A DNA stretch of 64,000 bases from Terrirubrum flagellatum (GTDB lineage Bacteria; Pseudomonadota; Alphaproteobacteria; Rhizobiales; Beijerinckiaceae), in NCBI RefSeq assembly GCF_022059845.1, contig NZ_CP091851.1, forward strand, positions 496,001-560,000, written 5' to 3'. The position numbers and the translations under genes were made by a program. Within the stretch, counting starts at the first letter, position 1. Each line of letters starts with the position of its first letter. Below are positions 57,700 through 64,000 of the stretch, one piece after another. The notes under the pieces are model-generated. The model was not told where the DNA came from. It worked only from the letters and a program-made list of their open reading frames with translations, and did no database searches.

Positions 57700-58103
57700 G
57701 CTGCAACCCTCCGATTGACGCCGCGCAAGCTCTCGATCGCCTGCTCCATCGTCGGATGCCGCTCGTGGAGCAGTCCTTCACGACCCGTCCGAGGCCACAT
57801 GGCGACGCGAAGTCGGCTGGGAGCGACGGCGCTGATCTCGACGCGCACGAGACGGTCGTGCGCAGCAATCACGAGCCGCGTCAGGCTGTCATTGTCGTAG
57901 GTCGCGAGCGTGCGATAGCTGACCACGAACGCGACGCCGCGCCCGTACCACCAGTCGACTCGCGTCCAGTTCAATGAAACGTTCCAGGGCGCGCCGAGGC
58001 CTGTCGTCAGGACCTCCACGGCCTTTCGCTGAAACTCCGTCAGCACGAAGCGTTCGGCCTTGCCGGCGCTCAGATGATTTTCGACCCAATCGGCAGCGCT
58101 CAT
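57696..58103 (-). CDS. Element protein of unknown function
   Basis: 135 aa. LTEFQRKAVEVLTTGLGAPWNVSLNWTRVDWWYGRG is a mixed helix-strand sequence rich in Trp (split). LVIAAHDRLVRVEISAVAPSRLRVAMWPRTGREG follows (split). I recognise no family; it starts four bases from the end of the gene above and overlaps the next. Confidence 0.6.
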   Translation of the reverse strand: MSAADWVENHLSAGKAERFVLTEFQRKAVEVLTTGLGAPWNVSLNWTRVDWWYGRGVAFVVSYRTLATYDNDSLTRLVIAAHDRLVRVEISAVAPSRLRVAMWPRTGREGLLHERHPTMEQAIESLRGVNRRVAA

Positions 58104-58107
58104 GTTC

Positions 58108-58722
58108 TCACCATGGTTGTCGGCCGCCGCCCGCGCCGCGCATCTTCAGTTTTGGATATCGCCGTCCCAACTTTTCGAGCGTCAGCTCTTCGTAGCGTCT
58201 GTAACCGCCAAGCCCTGGCCTCAGACCGATCGCTTTCATAGGCTCCCAACCGGCCGCAACCGCGCGCAGGACATCGCCGTGGCTGTCCATCCAACGCGGC
58301 GCTACGCTGACAATTCGCGTGCCGTTGATCGCCCGGATTTCATCGAGCGCCGGCGCCATGTGAGGCCACAACGCGAGTGACGAGAATGCTTGGTCCCAAA
58401 TTCTGTCGCCGGGAAGTTCATCGAGCGCGCCCGCTATCCACCGTGCGTAGAGCGCTGTTTCGGCCCAGCGCAATTCGGCTTCGCTGGGTTCCTTCGCATA
58501 CGAGTGCGAGTGCGGCAGTCTGATTGCGTCGACGAGCGATCTTGCTGCATCGTAGGGCGCTTCTCTTCCATCGCGAAATCGCGACTGAAACGGATTCCCC
58601 CAGACCTGGACGCCGTCGACATTGATACCCTTCGGCCTTGTGCCGAAGCGCTTCAATTGCAACCGGGGCGCGGCGAGCCGCCACGCCTCACGCTGCGACG
58701 GCGTCATGCTCTCGTAGTTCAC
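58108..58722 (-). CDS. Element protein of unknown function (weak DUF4326-like motif)
   Basis: 204 aa starting inside the clamp gene's stop (ATGA overlap). GVQVWGNPFQSRF near residue 38 recalls the WGNPF core of DUF4326 proteins, which occur in phages, but the flanks do not clearly fit. The rest is helical (SEAELRWAETALYARWIAGALDEL, split). Function unknown; this is a low-confidence family hint only. Confidence 0.6.
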   Translation of the reverse strand: MNYESMTPSQREAWRLAAPRLQLKRFGTRPKGINVDGVQVWGNPFQSRFRDGREAPYDAARSLVDAIRLPHSHSYAKEPSEAELRWAETALYARWIAGALDELPGDRIWDQAFSSLALWPHMAPALDEIRAINGTRIVSVAPRWMDSHGDVLRAVAAGWEPMKAIGLRPGLGGYRRYEELTLEKLGRRYPKLKMRGAGGGRQPW

Positions 58723-59852
58723 TGCACGCCAACCGGAGCGAAGAGGAACACGCGATCGGTTTCGCCGCGCGCGCGCAGGAGCACCGGCGTTCGCGGCTCC
58801 TCGACCGACATCGAAATTTCGACAGTGTCGGCGGCGACGATCTTGAGGGCTTCGGTGATCTGCCGTCCGTTCAGCTTGGCAATGAAATCCGGCCCCTCGA
58901 TCTCGACCTCGATGGCCTCCTCAGCCTTCGCGCCGGTGCCGATCGGCGGCGTGTAAAGCAGGACTCCGATGTCGCTTTGTTTCACGCGGATCTGTGATCC
59001 GTTGAGCGCGTCCTTGCCGGCCGCTTCAATCACGACCATGCAGCGGCGCAGGGCCGCGGCGAAAGTGTCGCCGTCAGAGCGCAGCAACCGCTCGCGCGGC
59101 ATCTCGAAGAGGGACAGGGCGTCGAGTGGATTGGCGACGTCGATCAGCTTGGAGCCCAGCTTCCAGTTGCCGACCGTGGCGAACAGCCCGTTCTCGCCGA
59201 CGTCGATCGCGATCTCGTCGATGCTCGTGCTCTTGTCGAGAATCTGCTTCATCGCGCCTGGCGGCGCGACGAAGGTCGGCATATGCGCCCACCCGTCTGG
59301 CAAGCCGGTCCAGGCAATCGAGATCATGATCCCGTTGCCGCCCGTGATCTCAAGCCGCCCATCGCGCGGGCGGAACGTGATACCGGAATATTTCGTGATT
59401 TCGTGGCCGTCCTTGCCGGAGGCCATCGCGCATTCGAGCGCGCGGCGAAGATCCTTGGTGCTCAAGGTCGCGCGCCAGGGCGTGTCGAAGTTGAAGTGGG
59501 GAGGGAAGTCGGCGGCCGGCAGGATCGGCATGCGCGACGTGTAACGGCCCGACTGGATATTGACCGCTGTTTCGCCCTCATAATCGAAGGCGACCTGCGC
59601 GCCATTGGGGAGGCTGCTGACGATCTGTTTCAGGTGAAGCGCATTGACTGTGAAGGCAGTCGCCCTGTCGGCCTCGCACGGGATCGTCTCCGTGATGCTG
59701 ACGCTGAGATCGTGCCCGGTGACTTTCAGGAGCGAGTTGCTTGCCTCCAGAAGTACATTGTCGAGCACGGCGATCGTGTTTGCGCTCTTGATCAGGCCCG
59801 AGACGGAGCCCAGCGCGCGATTGAGTTCGCGGACCTCTGCGACAACAGTCAT
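58719..59852 (-). CDS. DNA polymerase III beta subunit homologue (sliding clamp)
   Basis: 377 aa, the normal length of a bacterial DnaN clamp. Domain 1 starts MTVVAEVRELNRALGSVSGLIKSANTIAVLDNVLLEA (split) with the typical NTIPVL-type pattern; GGRYTS-type IQSGRYTSRMPILPAADFP and FRPRDGRLEITGGNGIM are characteristic of domains 1 and 2; the end FLFAPVGVQ resembles the usual VVMPMRL tail in position but not in sequence. An extra clamp on the element should load onto its own replication machinery or replace the host clamp. Overlaps both neighbours by four bases or one. Confidence 0.92.
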   Translation of the reverse strand: MTVVAEVRELNRALGSVSGLIKSANTIAVLDNVLLEASNSLLKVTGHDLSVSITETIPCEADRATAFTVNALHLKQIVSSLPNGAQVAFDYEGETAVNIQSGRYTSRMPILPAADFPPHFNFDTPWRATLSTKDLRRALECAMASGKDGHEITKYSGITFRPRDGRLEITGGNGIMISIAWTGLPDGWAHMPTFVAPPGAMKQILDKSTSIDEIAIDVGENGLFATVGNWKLGSKLIDVANPLDALSLFEMPRERLLRSDGDTFAAALRRCMVVIEAAGKDALNGSQIRVKQSDIGVLLYTPPIGTGAKAEEAIEVEIEGPDFIAKLNGRQITEALKIVAADTVEISMSVEEPRTPVLLRARGETDRVFLFAPVGVQ

Positions 59853-60184
59853 CAGCGATCTCCCAGCAGGCCGGAGAGGCCGCTGAAGCTGTCGCTGAGC
59901 CCGCGCTCCAGATATTCGAGCGCCGCCTGATGATCGCCGCGCCGGAAGCGCGCTGCGGCTTCGTCGACGTCGCCGGCGTGCCTGATGTGGTTCGGCGCAG
60001 GCGGCGGGCTCAGCCGCGTGCCGTCCTGGCTGAAAGGCAACGTCGGCGCATCGTCGATCCGCTTCGCCATTTCGGCGACAGTCTTGCGCGGCACGAGGAT
60101 GCGAAGAGACGCAGCGCTCCCGCCGAGATCAATCTCGACTTCGATTCCGGCCGCGAAGACCTCGCGGAGCTTTATTTCCCCCAT
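59852..60184 (-). CDS. Element protein of unknown function
   Basis: 110 aa directly upstream of the clamp (one-base overlap). MGEIKLREVFAAGIEVEIDLGGS is beta-like and the C-terminus EAAARFRRGDHQAALEYLERGLSD reads like a TPR helix pair. Its place beside the clamp gene suggests a replication partner, but only by position. Confidence 0.6.
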   Translation of the reverse strand: MGEIKLREVFAAGIEVEIDLGGSAASLRILVPRKTVAEMAKRIDDAPTLPFSQDGTRLSPPPAPNHIRHAGDVDEAAARFRRGDHQAALEYLERGLSDSFSGLSGLLGDR

Positions 60185-60372
60185 TGCTTCAACTCCTGCG
60201 CCAGGCGTTCGATCTTCCCGATCTGCCGTTTCATGTGCTCACTCGCGCGTTGCGGCGTCGCGTTGTCGTAGAGCGCGCCTTGCCCCATCTCGGCGGCGAG
60301 CCGGTTCGTCATGCGCCCGAACATCACGGGCGATCGGCTGCGCTTCGGCGTGGGGCTGTCGAAGCGCGCCAT
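60172..60372 (-). CDS. Very small basic element protein
   Basis: 66 aa, highly basic (MARFDSPTPKRSRSPVMFGR and KRQIGKIERLAQELKQWGK). The C-terminal half is a likely coiled helix. Overlaps the next gene by 13 bases. Function unknown. Confidence 0.55.
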   Translation of the reverse strand: MARFDSPTPKRSRSPVMFGRMTNRLAAEMGQGALYDNATPQRASEHMKRQIGKIERLAQELKQWGK

Positions 60373-60653
60373 CAGTTCATCTTTGTGCGGTCGACGCCGG
60401 CGGCCTGCGGCAGCGTGGTCAAGCCAGCGCCGATCATCCGGTGTTTTTGCGCCATCGAAGCGCCCAGCATCTGAAGAAGTGCGCCAACGCGATCCCCGCC
60501 CGCGTCCGCGGTCATATCAGCGGCGACTTCGCCAAGCGCGCTGAAGACTTTCACGTCGCTGACCAGCCGAACGCCATCCTCGACTCGCTCACCATGTTCG
60601 CGAGCCCATTTCTCGATCTCATCCATGAGATGGCAGTGGAGACAGGGCTTCAT
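60372..60653 (-). CDS. Small element protein of unknown function
   Basis: 93 aa starting MKPCLHCHLMDEIEKWAREHG with a CxxC-His-type N-terminus. The remainder is Ala/Gly-rich and helical. Overlaps the start of the gene above by four bases (ATGA). No family recognised. Confidence 0.55.
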   Translation of the reverse strand: MKPCLHCHLMDEIEKWAREHGERVEDGVRLVSDVKVFSALGEVAADMTADAGGDRVGALLQMLGASMAQKHRMIGAGLTTLPQAAGVDRTKMN

Positions 60654-61069
60654 GCCGCCGCTCCCTTCATCGCCTCGGCGTTCGCCTCGGCGATCCGCTG
60701 GACGAGATCATCGATCGACGCTGCGGCGTCCGCAGGCGAAGTCGCGCCAGCAAGCCGCGTGGTTACATAGGCGGCCGCAAGCTGATCCAGCTTGTTGGAG
60801 ATCACCTTCTCCATGACCGTCCACTGATCGCGCCCGGTGACGATCATCGCCCACTGCCGCGCGAGCGGCGCATTGAGCGCGGTGACGTTGAGCAGGATCG
60901 AGTCCGCCGTCGGTCGCTCAGGCTGCGGCGCCGTCGGGCGTTCCGTCGCTGGCGCGGTGACGGGCGCCGGCTCCTCGCGCTTCGCGTCAATGCCGTTCTG
61001 CAAGTCTTCCGCGATCGCGGCGACGCCGGCGGCGCGCAAAGCATTCGGATCGGGGCTATTCAGATCCAC
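60650..61069 (-). CDS. Element protein of unknown function
   Basis: 139 aa. An Ala/Pro/Glu-rich linker (about residues 28-58) precedes a helical C-terminal part with VTALNAPLARQWAMIVTGRDQW and NKLDQLAAAYVTTRLAG. No family recognised. Overlaps the gene above by 14 bases. Confidence 0.6.
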   Translation of the reverse strand: MDLNSPDPNALRAAGVAAIAEDLQNGIDAKREEPAPVTAPATERPTAPQPERPTADSILLNVTALNAPLARQWAMIVTGRDQWTVMEKVISNKLDQLAAAYVTTRLAGATSPADAAASIDDLVQRIAEANAEAMKGAAA

Positions 61070-61424
61070 GAGCGCTTCTCCTGTTTGAACCGCGGATTCC
61101 GGCTTCCGGACCCGCCGGTCGCTTCTGACGACGCGGGCGGCGTTGTGCGCGCGATGATCGCGGCACGGATTTCGGCTTCACCGGCGCGTCCTGCTTCTCG
61201 ATCCACCAGGCTTCCAGCATGCGCAGCGTGCAGAACCGTCGACGCCGGGCCGGCTCCCATCCTGCTTTCAGCTTGCCGCTGCCCATCCAGTTTTTGAGGT
61301 TGCGATCGGAGACGGGCTTGCCATCGCCGTCGTAGATTCCGCGCGACGCCATCCAGCCGCGGATTTCGTCGAAGGAGAGGATGCGATCCTTCTCTTCCGG
61401 GTTCGGCAGCGTCAGCGCGCTCAT
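61056..61424 (-). CDS. Possible small DNA-binding element protein
   Basis: 122 aa from ATG 61424, chosen because GGAGG lies just upstream and the preceding frame is non-coding-like. ILSFDEIRGWMASRGIYDGDGKPVSDRNLKNWMGSGKLKAGWEPARRRRFCTLRMLEAWW (split) looks like a helix-turn-helix or excisionase-like fold: a helix, a turn, and a recognition-type helix SDRNLKNWM. The C-terminus is very basic. DNA binding is inferred. Confidence 0.6.
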   Translation of the reverse strand: MSALTLPNPEEKDRILSFDEIRGWMASRGIYDGDGKPVSDRNLKNWMGSGKLKAGWEPARRRRFCTLRMLEAWWIEKQDAPVKPKSVPRSSRAQRRPRRQKRPAGPEAGIRGSNRRSARGSE

Positions 61425-61681
61425 TTGCGCCTCCGCAGATATGCGGCGTCGGGGTCGTCGAAGAGATCGCGGCCGACGCGCTCGTGATCGCTGACCGCGC
61501 TCGCAGCGAGCGCGATGCCGCCGAAGATCGCGGAGATGAAGAAGGCCGCGACGGAGAACGCTGCTGACGCGCGCGGCGCTACGCCCAGCCAGTGCGTCGC
61601 TTCGTAGGCGTAGAAGCCGGCGACGCCCGCTGCGAATGCAGCAACGACGATTGACATCATGCAGACGGCGCGGCGCATCAC
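61421..61681 (-). CDS. Small two-segment membrane protein
   Basis: 86 aa with two hydrophobic segments ([21 protein letters not shown] and [22 protein letters not shown]), and a charged cytoplasmic tail. The size and topology resemble phage membrane proteins such as holin-like or superinfection proteins, but its place in the early operon argues against a holin. Start overlaps the GapR stop (ATGA). Confidence 0.6.
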   Translation of the reverse strand: MMRRAVCMMSIVVAAFAAGVAGFYAYEATHWLGVAPRASAAFSVAAFFISAIFGGIALAASAVSDHERVGRDLFDDPDAAYLRRRK

Positions 61682-61932
61682 TGCATCCCCAGCGCTTGGA
61701 GATACAGCTCCAGCACAGCCTCTGCTTGCTGGCGCTCGGCGCGATCCTTCTTGCGCAGCCGAACAATCGAGCGCACTGCCGGAGCATCGAAGCCGCGGCC
61801 CTTCAGTTCCGCGTAGACTTCCTTGATGTCGGACGCGATGCCGGCCTTCTCTTCCTCAAGCCGCTCGATGCGCTCGACGAACTGCTTGAGTTCATCGGCC
61901 GCAACGCCGGTGTCGGCGACGTCAGTCGTCAT
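61678..61932 (-). CDS. GapR-family DNA-binding protein (DUF2312)
   Basis: 84 aa. [59 protein letters not shown] (split) matches the whole GapR domain, which in Caulobacter-type bacteria binds overtwisted AT-rich DNA in front of replication forks as a tetramer. Here it lies in the element's early operon between an HD-domain gene and a membrane protein gene. The host should have its own copy elsewhere. Confidence 0.9.
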   Translation of the reverse strand: MTTDVADTGVAADELKQFVERIERLEEEKAGIASDIKEVYAELKGRGFDAPAVRSIVRLRKKDRAERQQAEAVLELYLQALGMQ

Positions 61933-62741
61933 AGAAGGTCCTCGATGTTGGGGAGGTCGGGATCGCCCATCCAGTCGGAGACGTGGTTCGACGCCTCCCA
62001 GAGGGGCGCGATAAAATCGGTTCGCATGCCGCCATCCCGAAGATCGTCAATCAGGTGGTTGAGCCAAGTCAGAGCGATAGCGCCGTCGGCGGCCTTGCGC
62101 GGCATCTCGCGCGCGTGCCGTTCAGCCTCAGCGATCATCCTCAAAGCGGCGCTGAAGCAGATCGCCAATTCCTTCGGATCGAAGGAGCGCAAGATGTCAT
62201 CGTCGCGCTGCCAGTCGGCGAATCCGATGCGCCCCTCGATCTCAAGGGCGACCTTGTCGTAGAATTTGATGATATCGCGCTCGTCGCTCGTCGGCGGCGT
62301 CAAAGACAGCTTGCGATCAATCAGATCATCGAAGTTCGTTTTGATGCCCGACCACGCGGCGCGAACTTCGGCCTCCATGAAGCCGTGAACGATGGCGCAG
62401 CGAGCGGCGAGCGAATTGAGCACCGGCGTCGCCTTGTCGCCGACGTACGTCTCCTGAGCGTCGTGCAGTCTCGCCTTGGCAGTGATGAAGGGCGTGACGT
62501 CTGCGTGCAACGATGTCGGCTTCGACGCCCGCCGTCGCACCAGCCACGCGACGAAGTCAGAGTGCGTGCAGAGGTCGATGCGAACATGGGACTGCGCTAG
62601 AAAGCGCGGCTGCCGCGCCAGGCCCCATGCGATGTCAGCGAAGTCGATATCCTCGATCGTGGGGTTGAGGACGTCGACCAGGCGACCCGACCGCATGCGG
62701 ATCTTGGTGTTCGACGCCGTCATCGCGCGCTCGCCGCTCAT
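61929..62741 (-). CDS. HD-domain phosphohydrolase-like element protein
   Basis: 270 aa. [21 protein letters not shown], then [13 protein letters not shown] with a first His, and [17 protein letters not shown] with the HD pair match the pattern of phage HD-domain proteins related to nucleotidase YfbR. The final Asp of the fold could not be placed with certainty. Possible activity: nucleotide phosphate removal in phage DNA metabolism. Overlaps the gene above by four bases (ATGA). Confidence 0.65.
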   Translation of the reverse strand: MSGERAMTASNTKIRMRSGRLVDVLNPTIEDIDFADIAWGLARQPRFLAQSHVRIDLCTHSDFVAWLVRRRASKPTSLHADVTPFITAKARLHDAQETYVGDKATPVLNSLAARCAIVHGFMEAEVRAAWSGIKTNFDDLIDRKLSLTPPTSDERDIIKFYDKVALEIEGRIGFADWQRDDDILRSFDPKELAICFSAALRMIAEAERHAREMPRKAADGAIALTWLNHLIDDLRDGGMRTDFIAPLWEASNHVSDWMGDPDLPNIEDLL

Positions 62742-62950
62742 GCGCGGCTCCCGAAAGCGACCTGACGAGACGCAAGGGCGAGGACGAAGTGCGAGACCGA
62801 AGCCCTCGGATCGCTCGCCAGCCTCTGCCGGAGCAGGTCCATGCGGACGGTGAAGGCCGCGGCGAGGCGCCAGGAGCCGGTGAGCTTTGCGATGGCCGCC
62901 GCGCTTGGGGCGCGGGCTGCGGAGGCGAGATCAGGGGCGTCGTTTGTCAT
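62738..62950 (-). CDS. First gene of the early operon, unknown function
   Basis: 70 aa, small helical protein (SAAAIAKLTGSWRLAAAFTVRMDLLRQRL, split). AAGG lies before the ATG. It is the first gene behind the operator-controlled promoter and is coupled by ATGA to the HD-domain gene. No family recognised. Confidence 0.6.
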   Translation of the reverse strand: MTNDAPDLASAARAPSAAAIAKLTGSWRLAAAFTVRMDLLRQRLASDPRASVSHFVLALASRQVAFGSRA

Positions 62951-62972
62951 CGTCAGCCTTTGTTGGGCTGAC

Positions 62973-63001
62973 TTACACCATATTGGTGCCGGTTATGTCA
63001 A
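62973..63001 (-). promoter_or_regulatory. Promoter of the early operon
   Basis: On the minus strand TTGACA (63001-62996), a 17-base spacer, and GTGTAA (62978-62973). The perfect -35 box abuts one operator and the -10 lies in the other, so repressor binding would block the promoter. Confidence 0.65.
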
Positions 63002-63015
63002 CACCAAAATGGTGT
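62975..63015. promoter_or_regulatory. Two repressor operators
   Basis: Two copies of an inverted repeat: ACACCA-TAT-TGGTGC (62975-62989) and ACACCA-AAA-TGGTGT (63001-63015), 26 bases centre to centre, so on the same DNA face within error of helical repeat. They flank the early promoter like the operators of CI-type phage repressors. Confidence 0.7.
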
Positions 63016-63052
63016 TACTAAGAAAATCCCCAGAATTTCCGAATCGACTGCC

Positions 63053-63757
63053 TCAGCTTGACGCGACCCCTCCAATGCTCACCCAAATCCCAAATTCTGC
63101 GGAAACGGAAACTCGGACGCCATTCACCAGCGCTTCGCGCCTTTTCTTCACCTTCGGCGCATCCAGGTATAGCTTTGAGAGCTTGCGCCGATCGTCCTGA
63201 GTCATCCCTGGGATGAAGGCATCGATCGCCACGAGATAAGCGTTCAACATGCTGACGCCGGGGACCACTCCGCCCGGCGAGACCATCAGGATTTCGTGAA
63301 CGAACGGTCCCTTCGATTGCTGCGTGACCATGAAGTGGTTGTCATTTGGCAGCGCGTATTTGCAGACTCTACTTCCGTTCGGGCTGGTAGGGTCTGAGCA
63401 AAGCTCCAGACGAATTTCCTGATCCATTTTTAGAGCGCGAGATTTCTCGTTATAGAGTCTTTCCACGTCAGCCATTATCACGCGCGGAGAGCCCGGCGTT
63501 GGAGCGGATTCTGGCGCGGCGAGAAGCGCGCTGGGGCTCGCCTTCGATAGTGCGTCTGGCGGCGGAAAATCAGGGCTGATGTGCGAGAATTCGTTCGGTC
63601 TTGCCGCCTTCGCGTCCTTGACCCTCAAATCGTAGCAACGCAGCCGCTCGATCGGATCGGTTTTGAGCGCGCAGAAGCCGACTTCCACCATCTGCGCCCG
63701 CGCCGAGACGCATCCTGCGACGAGCAGCGCCGCGACTCCTATGCGAATCGGACCCAT
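63053..63757 (-). CDS. Exported protein with a VasI-like N-terminal motif
   Basis: 234 aa from ATG 63757, preceded by GGAAAG (an ATG at 63772 would overlap this site). The start MGPIRIGVAALLVAGCVSA carries a possible lipobox (LVAGC). CALKTDPIERLRCYDLRV resembles the CxxIxxDxxRLxCYD motif of VasI-like secretion-associated and other envelope proteins; the rest is unknown. It lies between the repressor and the early operon, where phages often carry genes expressed in the lysogen. Confidence 0.65.
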   Translation of the reverse strand: MGPIRIGVAALLVAGCVSARAQMVEVGFCALKTDPIERLRCYDLRVKDAKAARPNEFSHISPDFPPPDALSKASPSALLAAPESAPTPGSPRVIMADVERLYNEKSRALKMDQEIRLELCSDPTSPNGSRVCKYALPNDNHFMVTQQSKGPFVHEILMVSPGGVVPGVSMLNAYLVAIDAFIPGMTQDDRRKLSKLYLDAPKVKKRREALVNGVRVSVSAEFGIWVSIGGVASS

Positions 63758-64000
63758 CTGATCTTTCCGCATTGAACGACGTCCTGATCGATTAGCACTT
63801 CTGCGTTGGGGCTTTCGAGATTGTAGAGATCGGCGTCGGACCCGCGCTGCAGCGTCTTCATCATGCGCGATCCATCCTCGAGCCTGACGAGGCAGACGCG
63901 GCCGATCATGTCTTTCGGCGAGGTCTGCCGCTTCTCGACGCAGACGATGTCCTTGTCCCTATAGAATGGCAGCATCGAGCCGCCGTCGACCTCGAAGATT
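63739..64000 (-). CDS. Phage repressor, S24 peptidase part (5' part outside the window)
   Basis: Open to base 64000 on the minus strand: IFEVDGGSMLPFYRDKDIVCVEKRQT (split) gives the catalytic Ser in GGSMLPFY, and DGSRMMKTLQRG supplies the catalytic Lys. This is the C-terminal autocleavage and dimer domain of LexA/CI-type repressors. The N-terminal helix-turn-helix lies outside the window. It would bind the operators at 62975-63015 (inference). Its end overlaps the start of the gene at 63757 by about 19 bases. Confidence 0.88.
   Translation of the reverse strand, partial: IFEVDGGSMLPFYRDKDIVCVEKRQTSPKDMIGRVCLVRLEDGSRMMKTLQRGSDADLYNLESPNAEVLIDQDVVQCGKIRWVRFA

Larger units (their letters stand above)
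51199..64000. mobile_element. Prophage or phage-derived island at tRNA-Lys (right end outside the window)
   Basis: Gene style changes abruptly after the tRNA: many short unrecognised genes, long runs of four-base overlaps, an S24-type repressor, phage-type operators, a second sliding clamp, a GapR homologue and an AIPR gene of lower GC. No integrase, terminase, portal or tail gene is in view, so the right part, the right attachment site and the integrase must lie past 64000. A replicating or satellite element is an alternative to a classic prophage. The first 320 bases (51199-51519) carry no gene I can support. Confidence 0.75.

Overview
The window is about 64 kb of GC-rich DNA from an alphaproteobacterium, most likely Hyphomicrobiales (Rhizobiales). 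The evidence is a circularly permuted, two-piece tmRNA gene with the tag ANDNYAPVAVAA, an alpha-type SspB, the small DUF4169 and ribbon-helix-helix genes, a GapR-family protein, and families of palindromic intergenic repeats typical of this order. I cannot name the genus.

Positions 1-21,100 hold a division and cell wall cluster on the + strand: murE (5' end outside the window), murF, mraY, murD, ftsW, murG, murC, murB, ddl, ftsQ, ftsA and ftsZ, then a terminator, lpxC, bamD, recN and an aminopeptidase P. Many genes overlap by four bases (ATGA or GTGA). Two palindromic repeat elements sit inside the cluster, around murB.

Positions 21,100-51,200 are ordinary chromosome with mixed strands: azlCD, ligA, prmA, a Tim44-like protein, hicAB, a short core methionine synthase, uvrD, a YitT protein, a thioesterase, a D-lactate-type flavin dehydrogenase, a large AsmA protein, sspB beside ssrA (tmRNA), marR with two glutathione transferases, a diguanylate cyclase, an M29 aminopeptidase, leuA and a proline-rich protein, ending at tRNA-Lys(CTT). 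Upstream of leuA lies a leucine-rich leader peptide with mutually exclusive RNA pairings, and further upstream a consensus promoter driving no visible protein.

From the tRNA-Lys to the right edge (51,200-64,000) is a foreign element, probably a prophage or phage-derived island, cut off by the window end. It has a block of small + strand genes, an SRAP (YedK-like) protein, an AIPR-family (abortive infection-like) gene of lower GC, then a tightly overlapping minus-strand early operon with a DUF1643 gene broken by a frameshift, a PD-(D/E)XK nuclease-like protein, a sliding clamp (DnaN homologue), a GapR homologue and an HD-domain protein. Two operators ACACCA-N3-TGGTG(T/C) overlap the promoter of that operon, and the C-terminal half of an S24 (CI/LexA-type) repressor gene lies at the right edge. 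No integrase, terminase or virion gene is visible, so the rest must lie to the right.
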